Origin: Liolophura sinensis
Lineage: Eukaryota > Mollusca > Polyplacophora > Chitonida > Chitonidae
NCBI RefSeq assembly: GCF_032854445.1
Contig: NC_088300.1
Span: 8,120,001 to 8,184,000 of the forward strand
Direction: 5' to 3'
DNA length: 64,000 nt
The position numbers and the translations under genes were made by a program. A model generated the notes under the pieces. It made no database searches, had not been told where the DNA came from, and saw only the letters and a program-made list of their open reading frames with translations. The stretch's first letter is position 1. Each line of letters opens with the position of its first letter. This document shows positions 26,501-36,250 of this stretch, in pieces.

Positions 26501-27683
26501 TGTTCAATAAAACTCAAATTATACCGCATCTAAGCGCTTTAAATAGCCTGACTAGTGGCATATTTCAACTGACATTCATGGATATCAAACTGGAATGGAT
26601 GACAACTGGAGGATTCCTGTATTATTGATATAACGGGTGGGCCCTCTTAGAACAACTATATAGGGTCATTTCCAACTCGTGTTTTCCCTACTTGCCCCAA
26701 AACTCACTAGAACTGGCAGCCATTCTACAAACAATCGATTAGAGTTGAGACTCTCTAAGGAGACGTCGACTTATTTCAGCTTGGTCACGTTATAACCAAT
26801 TACTGAGATGTGGAACTGACGCACTGTACAGCGCATACAAGTATGGTGGCTCACTGCTTCAAAGGCTGCCTTCTGGTCATGACAATTGATCAGAAAGGAG
26901 CGCAGACTCCCTCGTCTGGGAATCCTACAATACATATAATCCTCCGTCACTTAGGACTCCGAGGAGTCGGAGGATAAGTCTCAAGAAAAATAGCTATAGA
27001 CATAAGGTCACTTCGTGCGTGTAATTATTTCAGCCATATCAGGCATTATGATTTTCTGAGGAGCTGTCGAATTGTTTCTTAAGGGGTCGATAGAAATAAT
27101 GACAGGTAATTTCATAGATATAAAGCAAGAAAGACAAGTTTCACCTAACCTCCCATTGTGTAACCCGTCTATAAACGAATAACACATCTGGGTTTTTTTT
27201 TTTTTAAAGGTAAAGAAAACAACTCAAGGTTTAAGAACAAGAATGGTCATTGATCTGCCAATAAATGCCGTGCAAGTTTCTTTTACCATAAAGACTAATC
27301 TGCAGAGAAAGACATGGGCAGTTAGCGTTAGCAGTTGGCAGTTTTTCGGTTAACTTTTGCGAAACACTCAGAAAACTTGTCAGAACGACCGTCTTATTTC
27401 AATAAAAAGATTTGCCAGGGGGGAAAGGGTGGACAACTGCAGGAATCCATACTTACTTCATGAACATAACGACTCCCACCTTAGCGATATCTTCCTGTAT
27501 AAACTGCCAACTTTCCAAAACTACTTTTTTCTGTTCTTCGGTAAACACCGGGGGATCCGCCGCTGGCCGTCGTTGCTGATGGTTAACGTTATCGTCTTCT
27601 GTTTGGGAATTTTGAACAAGATAATTCTTCCTCGTCTTCGCAGAAACTTTCTGCTTATTTGCGGAAGAGAAGTGACATCCCAT
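14392..27683 (-). CDS. Globin X-type haem globin, three exons, complete (195 aa)
   Basis: Joining 27683-27457, 23914-23689 and 14526-14392 on the minus strand gives 195 codons plus TGA, with canonical GT-AG junctions. The protein begins Met-Gly-Cys, as in globin X, where this motif is known to carry myristate and palmitate. A basic, polar leader of about 45 residues precedes helix A. By alignment with neuroglobin, Phe88 is CD1, His108 is distal E7 and His140 is proximal F8, so all key haem-contact residues are present. The introns fall at the ancestral positions: phase 2 at B12 (intron 3542 bp) and phase 0 at G7 (intron 9162 bp). The family is thought to be a membrane-anchored respiratory or redox globin, often neuronal. 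The C-terminal part (LIGPQFIYAI...) also looks like globin X. Function in this species is inferred; gene structure and family are well supported. Vertebrate-style myoglobin is unlikely given the leader and the E7 context. Confidence 0.93.
18135..18895. repeat. 17-bp tandem array with a 306-bp higher-order duplication
   Basis: The unit is CCTGTACAGCATTAGGG. Eighteen units (about 18215-18520) are repeated as a block at about 18521-18826, with the same order of variant units and only a couple of differences that I could see. It lies in globin intron 2. Confidence 0.92.
19765..19965. repeat. 31-bp tandem array, about 6.5 copies
   Basis: The unit is ACGAAACCATCCCCTTGCTC plus CTTACAAACCC. Copies are almost identical. 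Two plus-strand frames stay open through it because the unit has no stop in those frames. It lies in globin intron 2. Confidence 0.92.
20125..20213 (+). mobile_element. 5'-truncated SINE A
   Basis: TATCCTCCCACCATAATGCT, then a GTGAAATATTCTTGAACATG core and an AAATAAATAAAT tail, plus orientation, in globin intron 2. Confidence 0.8.
23689..23914 (-). CDS. Globin exon 2 (helices B end to G; haem pocket)
   Basis: The acceptor is a pyrimidine-rich TTTTCTGCAG and the donor is GTAAGTAC. The exon is 1 nt plus 75 codons. It holds the CD1 Phe (residue 88, in DVFMPFKG), distal His E7 (residue 108, in RSHALRVM) and proximal His F8 (residue 140, in GARHVMYS). It ends in phase 0 after VDYID, at the G7.0 intron position. 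Confidence 0.95.
23915..27456 (-). other. Globin intron 1 (3542 bp)
   Basis: A phase-2 intron at B12. It holds a short SINE with target duplication at 24997-25069. A minus frame of 116 codons at 26138-25788 is unrecognised. Confidence 0.9.
24997..25069 (+). mobile_element. Short 5'-truncated SINE A with target duplication
   Basis: Only the 3' end remains: CCGCCGTCGTATAGGTGAGA, then a diverged TTTACGCC region and (AAAT)n tail. A 10-bp direct repeat TAATCCTCAA flanks it at 24987-24996 and 25070-25079. It lies in globin intron 1. Confidence 0.85.
27457..27683 (-). CDS. Globin exon 1 (residues 1-75 plus 2 nt)
   Basis: The exon starts at ATG 27683-27681 and ends before the donor GTAAGT (27456-27451). 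It encodes the MGC acylation motif, a Lys/Arg- and Gln-rich leader, and helices A and B (FTEEQKKVVLESW...). The start was chosen because Met-Gly-Cys at the extreme N-terminus is the hallmark of the family. The exon ends in phase 2, the B12.2 position. The frame runs only one codon further before an intronic stop, consistent with a real splice. Confidence 0.92.
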
Positions 27684-29124
27684 GGTTATATAGCATTAGT
27701 ATTGTGTCTCACATGTACAGATGTTGCACGCACTCACGTATTCCTGAAAAACTGGCGATGCTGTAAGAGCAAACATAAATCCGAGCTGTTCAATACCCAA
27801 TCCATCGAGCTGACTGATCACTAGGCTCGTCAATGTACATTTTATACCAGATATTCCCAGGCATGCCCAATGCTTTCTGCTTCGCTCTTGTTTTGGTTGG
27901 GGAAAAATTGACGAATGATAATGTAGAATGTCTCAGATCCCAGCGATGTGAAAAGAAGTCTTTTCCAGAGAGGAAACAGTTTTGCAACGGGAAAAAAATG
28001 GGTTGGCTGGTTATCCTTTTTAAGCCTTCACCCTTTGAATGACCGCTGACATACTAAGAAACTGGTTGGAGGGAAGTTTGGTAATATCCATTTAGAAAAG
28101 ACTTCCTCTAGGCTGTCATCGTAATGTCAGTGAACACAGATAGGACTATCCCAGTGCGATGGCAAAACTAACATTTATCAGAAGGCGAGCCACTGCTGTG
28201 TATGTTTGCCCCGATGAGAAGGCTGGACTGACGCCGATGCGAATGGGACGAGATATGAGACTGTGCTATCCCTGAATCACGTCTTAAGGTTACCCAGCGA
28301 GGCTTTATCGAGGAAGCAGATCAAATATAATCCGCGCGGCCTGGCGAGTATACCTCTCGTTTTGGTCCGCAAAATGCTACAGTTTAGGTTTTATGGTCGA
28401 TATGGCACATCTATAATCCGCTCGTGGTGCACAGATTGAATTGGAAGCGCTGTGAAAACGACTGAAGCCCTCGGCACACTTTTCGCACTACGTGCATCTC
28501 TTTATATATATACGTGGTAGTTCTTCGTCGTTAGCAACGTGCCGATAAGCCCAGAGAGGTTTATTATGTAGGGTTTCCGAACAGTCATAAAATAGTACTC
28601 CGGGAACTTGATACAGAAGGCTAGAAGGCATAGTTAATAAACACACTAGCTCGTCTTCCGTGTCTCCCATTTCTGACACTGTTAAAGGATATAGAGTGCC
28701 TGTCGTTGGTTTGTAATATGAACTAATTACGCCGGAAGAGATCGAATCCTACCTAGATACTCATGAAACCTTTTCCCACTGTATGAAATTAATAAAGGGA
28801 CAAAACTCTGGATACACAGGGGTTACACAGGTCTTAAAAGCCGTAAATCGGCTTAAATGTTTCTCAAAAGAATTTCGGATAGCCTCTGTAGCCAGTTGTG
28901 ATTCTTTCAAATTTTCCATTTATATCATTGGAACTGCCTTTCCAATATTTTGTTATCAACGTTTAAATTACATTTCTAATGAAAACTAAACTAGTCTAGT
29001 TAGATATAATAATGGGTCGCAAATTTATCATAGTTTCTTTACGTGCTAAATCAGAGAAGAAAAAAACCATTTTGGGTAAGTTAAGGTTGACGTCAGGTTT
29101 AATAACAGATTAAAAAATGCTGAC
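27684..29124. other. Globin 5' flank
   Basis: No gene recognised. The promoter should lie here, but I see no convincing core element; about 28200-28500 is richer in CpG than its surroundings. Confidence 0.4.
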
Positions 29125-29139
29125 ATGAAACCAAAAGAT

Positions 29140-29665
29140 CATTGTATTACACCTGATCCGTTCGGTCTGTATGTTACCTCGGAGCCATTCGGCCAATATG
29201 TTACACATGATCCCTCCGGCCTGTCTGTTATACCAGAGCCATCCGGCCTGTATGCTACACCCGATCCGTCCGGCCTGTATGTTACACCTGATCTGTCTGA
29301 CCTATGTTTTACATCTGATCAGTCAGCAATGCATGTAACACACCATTTGTCCGGCCTGAATGTTACACATGATATGTCTGGCCTGCATGTTATACCGGAT
29401 CATCCCGGCCTATACGTTACAGAGAATCTTCCAGGACTGCATGTTACATCTAATCTATGAGGCCTGTGTGTTACACCGGACATGCCCGGTATGTATGTCA
29501 AACAAGATTTTTCTGGCCTGTATGTTACACGATCAGCCTGGGCTTGATATGTTATACCAGATCTGACTGAGCTGTATGTAACCTCAGATCTCCCCGGCCT
29601 GTATGTTACATCGAATGTGCTCGGCTTGAATGTTATATCGGATCACCCCGACCCATACATCGCAT
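29140..29665. repeat. 27-bp tandem array, about 19 copies, open frame through half
   Basis: The unit is GGCCTGTATGTTACACCTGA plus TCCGTCC. In the plus frame from 29125 it encodes 9-residue repeats of the GLYVTPDPS type for 111 codons until TGA at 29458-29460. No domain, signal peptide or splice context was recognised. Confidence 0.9.
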
Positions 29666-29689
29666 GTTCTTGTGTGATTAATTATTAAC

Positions 29690-30000
29690 ATTGTCTAACG
29701 CCTTACTCAAGAATTTGTCACTTATACGAACGCTGTCAGTTTTATGGGCTCTGAAGAATGAAGTGCCCGCAGTAAACCACCGACCTTTGGCAAATTATAC
29801 TGGCGAACTTTCCCATCTCTGGCGAAAAAGCAAAGAACCCAACACTACGCAAACGTCCCTATAAACATTTTTCTTCGCATATTATCACCAAGGCCCTTGT
29901 GTTCAACGTGAGCAGGGAAAACTACAGGTCATCTGTCCGAGGCCGGGATTGAACCGGTTCCTCGACTGAGATGTAGTTACACTGGCAGAAATACCGACAT
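29690..30000 (-). mobile_element. tRNA-derived SINE B, near full length
   Basis: On the minus strand the head shows GGTTCAATCCCGGCCTCGG (B-box GGTTCAATCC) near 29940-29965. The centre has ACCACCGACCTTTGGCAAAT on the plus strand, and the tail side carries the TCACTTATACGA block shared with SINE A. A distinct but related family. It directly follows the 27-bp array. Confidence 0.7.
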
Positions 30001-30673
30001 AAAAACTTGACGTTGTCTCTTCGTCGAGGTCAAAGAGGTTAAACGCGCATTTTTAACGTGTGATAAGTTATCTCATAAAGTGGATCACCGTGGCAGATCA
30101 AACCACACTTTAAAGCTTAATTCTGTCCCTTGTGGAAACTATCAAATTATAGAACTCCAATACATTGTGTTTGCTTTTACAAACAAAATCTATAGTCCTC
30201 GATTGCTCTCAACTGGTGTTGAACCAAGATACACTGTAATTTTACAGTGAAAAATGCTGGCAATTTTGTGACCAGTTCTTTTCACTTTAGATTTACAAGA
30301 TGTGCTGTTTAATAGTTACACCAAAAATAGTAGCATATTTCCAAATATGCTATTGTAAATAATCAGTTAACTCCAATGTAAATTAACAAAATCTACATAC
30401 CTACCGGGAGAACCAGTGTACATTTACAGCAAAGTTCACTGTTAATGGTCAGACCACTACAGTTTTACAGACAACGACTGGAGAAAAATTACACCACATA
30501 CGTGCAGAATTGCCCTGGAAAATGGTGTAAAATATTTACAAAATGATTTAATGTAACAATAAACAGTTCTTCAGGCTGTAAATTTGCATTCAATTCTTAC
30601 AGTGTTGCTTCATCAATGGCTTGATTTTGAAAATATTGTGTGACACTGCTTGTTTGAACTCGTTTCCTCTTGA

Positions 30674-30818
30674 TTTATTTATTTATTTGATTGTTGTTTT
30701 ACGCGGTACTCAAGAATATTTCACTTATACGACGGCGGCCAGCATTATGGTGGGTGGAAACCGGGCACAGCCCGGGGGGAAACCCACGACCATCCGCAGG
30801 TTGGTGGCAGACCTTCCC
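30674..30818 (-). mobile_element. 5'-truncated SINE A with perfect 16-bp target duplication
   Basis: The direct repeat ACTCGTTTCCTCTTGA at 30658-30673 and 30819-30834 bounds the element exactly. The element has the (AAAT)n tail, the TTCACTTATACGACGGCGGC core (plus-strand view) and the GC-rich middle, and lacks the tRNA head. Its sequence is close to the 8677-8879 copy, so it is fairly young. Confidence 0.95.
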
Positions 30819-32713
30819 ACTCGTTTCCTCTTGAAGATTCTTACATACATGTTCTACTAAGATATCAACCATCGCAAAAGAATTAAACAACCTGAAAGCA
30901 GCCACCTTGAAATACAATTGTCAGTGGACAAAGCAACAGTTTTTCAGCTTGAAAGCTCCCTGGATGAAGTTTTTAGCGGTCAATCAACACGAAGAATAAA
31001 GTAGATTTATCTTGTGTCAGAATTCACGGGCTTTTAGCTTAATGGCGTTAATGTGGTATATAGAGCAGCCTCAGGGTGGTGGTACTCATCATTCCATTAG
31101 ATTGTGTCACTATTAGACAAGAGATCACAGATGATGTTAAAATAAAGGGTACTCGATACAGTGCCTGTTCACGCCAAAGCTATGATCTCTGTGCAATAGT
31201 ACTGTGAAGTTAAGGTCATGCATTATGTATTGATTGCGGCAAAGGTTTGTAGCAAGTTGTTGACACGTGCAGCATATCGGTTTTCCATTGAACGATCGTT
31301 ACAATAATTCCACAAATTGTCGCAAACATAGGCCAGAATAAAGGTTCTGTATACCATGACATAGTCACAGTCGTAGCCATGACACTACAACATTTCGCTA
31401 GGCCACAAAACGACGGCAGACTTCACGTCAAAAAATCCATCAGAAATGACTGCGAGACATTTTTGTTATGCGCGTACCCATGAAATTAGATCACACCTTG
31501 TGTTTTTAGGCCCTTGTGTTTTTCATATTTATGCTGAATATATGTGGGTTTTATCTTTACATTACATAATTTAACGTTCCCATAGTTACAATCATACAAA
31601 CTGATGATAATATGTACATCAGAGTATACTGGGAGTATACTGGATCTATGCTTGACCACAGTCGTCCAGAAGTTCGGCTGTAGACGATAAAGGTGAGAAA
31701 GAATAATTGATATATTAGCCTAAAGTTATCAAATTAGGCGAAGACAGAAATTAGCTGACTTCTGTGGTGACAATCATATTCATGATATAGATTTCAGTTT
31801 TCTTTCGGCATAAAATGTCATGCTGGCACAAATGTAACAAAAGAATCGTGAACTAAAAGGGCAAACACCAAAGCTGCTGAAGAGTTTCCTCATATTCTGC
31901 TATACCGTGGGGCCACGCTGGAGGCTTAACACGTTTTGTTGTATAATTGGTGTAAAGGTGATTTCCCAACTGGATATGCGCTGTCACCAGAGCTGCTAAC
32001 TTGAATTCTCACGAGGCGAACTGTGATCGGGTGGTGATTATACAATATTTATACACCACAGTCCAGCGATGTACTGTATCGGATAATTCGGTCTAGACTT
32101 GCAAGCAGATTAGCGGTGTGCTGTTGGCGCAGAAAGGTGTCCGTTCTGAAAGTCATATTCATAAGAAAATAACCACAACAAAATCTGTTGTGAATCTGCA
32201 TCATTTTGCTCCAACAATATCATGTTCTCTACAGTATAAAATGGGCGTATTTATGTTAGAGACGGTATTTCGGGAAAATGTGGCACAGAGGTGAATTACG
32301 CACTGTTTGGTGATTAGTTTTATGATAAAAGTTGATAATGTTTTATAAACGACTCGTGTCTAAGCTAAACTGACTATCGTTTCCTTGCATTGAATGCGCA
32401 GGTATGCATGTGACCAGTTTGCCCGCAAAACCTCATCACAAAGGCAAAAATGAATATTAGGCTATAACTGGGCTTGGACCCCAATCCCCATTTCGATAAC
32501 TTCTTGCAGAAGAAAACAAATATTCGCTTGAGTCTGTAATAATAGTGTTACATCTACTGAGATGTATGGCAGCCAGATGAGGCCATCATCACCATTGCTA
32601 CCATCGGGTTGCAATGATGCGTCGCTATGAACCGTTGATACGATGTCACTAGTGGTAAGTTGGCCTCTGTATAACTCAGTGATTGTTCTAATATGTTCTG
32701 ATATCACATAATG

Positions 32714-32785
32714 AAATGAGATTGGAACAAATAGTGTCAATTTTGTGCGAAATGAGATTGGAACAAATAGTGTCAATTTTGTGTG
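32714..32785. repeat. 36-bp direct duplication, two copies
   Basis: AAATGAGATTGGAACAAATA plus GTGTCAATTTTGTGCG occurs twice in a row with one or two changes. It gives a 12-residue duplication in an otherwise unremarkable minus-strand frame. Confidence 0.85.
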
Positions 32786-33502
32786 ACAGCTCACAGATTA
32801 AATAATAAACTTGAGGTCGTGCACGATATCGTTGGGAAACTTGACCCGTGGGATGCCGATTTGCTACAGTTTTAGGATGCAATGCTGCCATGCTGCAATG
32901 ATACGTACTAATGATACGGTATATAACAGTTGTTACTTATATCCATAGGACAATGCTGTGATATTGCGATGATGACACGTTATATGGTACGATATCACAG
33001 GAATAAGGGGACTAGGGGAATGTTACCATATCACCGGTTAATCCTGGTATACATGCTGCGGACCGATGTTAACATATCATACCATCTCATTCCCTAAATA
33101 TTCCCTAAATAAATGGATTAGTTGAATATACTAGATTATGTGTACTGTGCGACGATCTAAGTCGACGTCAAGTTATTACCGCGAAAACCAGTGTGACAAG
33201 GATATTCCATCAAACGCTTTCACTCAAATATGGGTGGAAATGCTGAAAATGTACGTTTCAAGCATATCATTTAAGCATAATTTTCATCGAGACTGTCGTT
33301 TTCGCAAAAGGAATCATATACAAGATGAAAATGTAAATCTTAAGGCATCAAATCCTTACCCCACTTTAACTGTAAATAAAGCTCGTGGGTGTTATTCCAC
33401 CCATTTAGTCAACAAAGTATGTTATCAGGTGTTGAACCACCAACCGAGTATGGCTTAGGTTATGTTTTACTGCTGAACACCAGAGTAAGCGTAAATTAAT
33501 GT

Positions 33503-33560
33503 TCATTTATACGACGGCGGTCATTTTAATGGGTTGAAGAAATCAGAGTATGATGAGCAA
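33503..33560 (-). mobile_element. SINE A core fragment
   Basis: TTCATTTATACGACGGCGGTCA matches the core; flanks are too diverged to define ends. Confidence 0.45.
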
Positions 33561-34644
33561 ACCAGTAATAACAACTTCCCCGCGTGTGACCTTGCTTTTC
33601 TTCCAGAGAGAGAGAGATCTGTGCAATGTCGGTGGAGGGCAAGCAATTCCCAACCAACCGAGAAAATTTTCATATCCGGAGTTACATATAAGCTGGCAAA
33701 CAAAAACTGTGTAGACCCCGGAGGAAGTAAGCTGGAGAGACAACGATATCGACATTAGACCTACCTAAACGCATAGATAGACCGTAGATCAGAATGTGAT
33801 GTTGTGTGTCTTTAAGGACTATTAGCTAGAACAAGTTTCCTCTTCAAGCTTCACTATACACACGTGTACTAATGGGTGGAAACTAGAACGATTACACTGT
33901 TCTGTCCTAGACATTGCATTGATTTCGAGAAAGCGAATGTGGGTCAGAACTGAATATGGCTTTAGGGAGATTGGCCAGGAATTGACAACCTCCTGGGGAC
34001 GGGCTAAGCAAAAGTGTCGTAAACCAGGGGACGATAGCCGAATTGCACGGTTACCGGGGCTAAGTGCGTTATAAGGATATCAAAAGGTCGACCGTTACAT
34101 CCGGGGCAAATGCCAAAGATGTTAGAAAAGCCACCAGGGATGATCATATTTGAATAGTGTCGTCAATAAATCATTATTTCACCGTCAGCTTTTCCCAGAA
34201 GTTCGGTCAAACGAGGTGACGATTATTCTAATCAAGATTATTTCGATTTCAACCAAATTAATGACAACTGCAAAAGTAATTGTGAAATCTCCGGAGGGGA
34301 ATCCCCTGGCGTTTCTCCTTGAAGGCAAGAGGTGTAAAGACAAAACCAAGAACAGAAAGATAGATAAACATTGTTTTCAGAATCTGCGGGGCTAATGACA
34401 TAGGGAATTGGATGGAAATAATATTTGTGGAGCCAGTTGGAGAAGGTGGTGAATAACAAAAACTTTAGGCTTTAATGAAGTGAATTTACATGCGTTTCCT
34501 TAAATATAACTAACATTCAGAGCAATTCCTGTGGGATTTTTGTTTGAATTGGAGTAGTTCACAAACTCCACCGCCAAGGTTTTGCTTCCGGGAACTTCAC
34601 GAACGGGTATAGTGGTCTATAAAGCTAGTAAAGGTACATTCTGT

Positions 34645-34705
34645 ATTTGGGTGTGGCGTGGGGGTGGCGTGGGGATGTGGTGGGGGTGGGGTTGGGGGTT
34701 ATGCA
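34645..34705. repeat. G/T-rich stretch with G-quadruplex potential
   Basis: Several runs of three to five G separated by short spacers (GTGGGGGTGGGGTTGGGGGT near the end) on the plus strand, just upstream of the 43-bp array. Confidence 0.7.
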
Positions 34706-34894
34706 AGGTTCAACCACAGCCGCGTCCTACCCAACACCCCAAACCTGGGATTTCTGGCTTCTTCCAGTTGTTCATACTTAAGGCAAAAGTGCGAGAGTTG
34801 ATCAACTCGTTATGGGTATATAGCGATTCATTCAGATGTCATGTTTCGAGTTTTGGGAATGATTCTTCAGCCAGAACGTATTAGGCAATGTAAC

Positions 34895-36250
34895 TATCTT
34901 TTTGGAAGGAGACACAGTTGTGATAAGGCAATGTACCTGTCCTTCTAGGAGACACCGTTTTGATAACGTAATGCACCTATCGTTCTGGAAGGAGACACCG
35001 TTGTGATAAGGCAATGTACCTATCCTTCTGGAAGAGGACACCGTTGTGATAAGGCAATGTTACTGCCATTCTGGAAAGAGACACCGTAATGATAAGACCA
35101 TGTAACTGTTCTTCTGGGAGGAGACACCGCTGTGATAAGGCAATGTAATTGTCCTTCTGGAAAAAGATACCGTTGTGATAAGGCAATGTAACTGTCCTTC
35201 TGGGAAAACACACCTTTCTGATAAGGCAATGTAACTGTCCTTTTCGGATGAGACACCGTTACAAAAACTGTGCTTCTGGAAGGAGACACCGTTGCGAAAA
35301 GGCACTGTAACTATCCTTCTTGAAGAAGACACCGCTGTGATAAGGCAATGTAACTTCCCTTCTAGGAGGAGACACCGCTATGAAATGGAAATGTAACTTC
35401 CTTCTGTAAGGAGGCACCGTTTTGATAAGGCAATGTACATGTAACTGTCCTTCTGGAAGGCGACACCGTTGTGATAAGGCAATGTAACCGTCCTTCTGCA
35501 AGTAGACACTGTTGTGATGAGGCAAAGCAACTATCCTTCTGGAAGGAGACAGCGTTGTGGTAAGGCAATGTAACTGTTCTTTTGTAAAAGGACGCCGTTT
35601 TGAAAAGGCAATATAACTATCCTTCTGGAAGGAGACACCGTTTTGATAAGGCAATGTAACTGTTCTTCTGGAAGTAGACGCCGATGTGATGAGGCAAAGC
35701 AACTATCCTTCTGGAAGGAGACACCGTTGTGATAAGACAATGTAGCTGTCCTTCTGGAGGAAGACATCTTTGGGATAAGGCAAAGTAACTATCTTTCCGG
35801 AAAGAGACGAAGTTGTGATAAGGCAACGTAACTGTCCTTCTGGAGGGAGACATTACTGTAGTAAGGCAATGTGAATGTCATTGAGACACCGTTACGGAAA
35901 GGGATGTCACTGTCCTTCTGGAAGGAGACACCGTTGTGATAAAGCAATCTAACTGCCCCTCTGGAAGAAGACACCGTTGTGATAAGCAATGTAAAAGTCC
36001 TTCTGGAAGGAAACACCGTTGTGATAAGGCAATGTATAAGTTCTTCTGGAAGAAGACACCGCTTTGATAAGGCAATGTAACTGTTCATCTTGAAGGAGAA
36101 ACCGTTGGGATAACGTCATACAACTGTCCTTCGGGAAGAAGACACTGCTGTAATAAGGCAATGTAGCTGCCTTTCTGGAAGGAGACACTGTTGTAATTCT
36201 TCGTTAAGGAGGCATTGTAATGAAAGCAATGTAACCCTCATTCGGGATAG
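34895..36250. repeat. 43-bp tandem array, about 31 copies
   Basis: The unit is GATAAGGCAATGTAACTGTC plus CTTCTGGAAGGAGACACCGTTGT. The period is not a multiple of three and the minus-strand unit has no stop in any frame, so all three minus frames stay open for long stretches and each reads the same 43-residue peptide (PSRRTVTLPYHNGVSFQKDS...). Copies differ by scattered substitutions and small indels. Confidence 0.92.

Larger units (their letters stand above)
30835..34644. other. No gene recognised
   Basis: Intergenic, AT-rich. Contains the 36-bp duplication at 32714-32785 and a SINE scrap at 33503. Confidence 0.55.

Noticed and set aside
27357-27824. 155-codon plus-strand frame
   Set aside because: Overlaps globin exon 1 in antisense and has no recognisable domain.
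30232-30251. Small perfect palindrome CACTGTAA/TTACAGTG
   Set aside because: Eight-base arms are expected by chance in a window this size.
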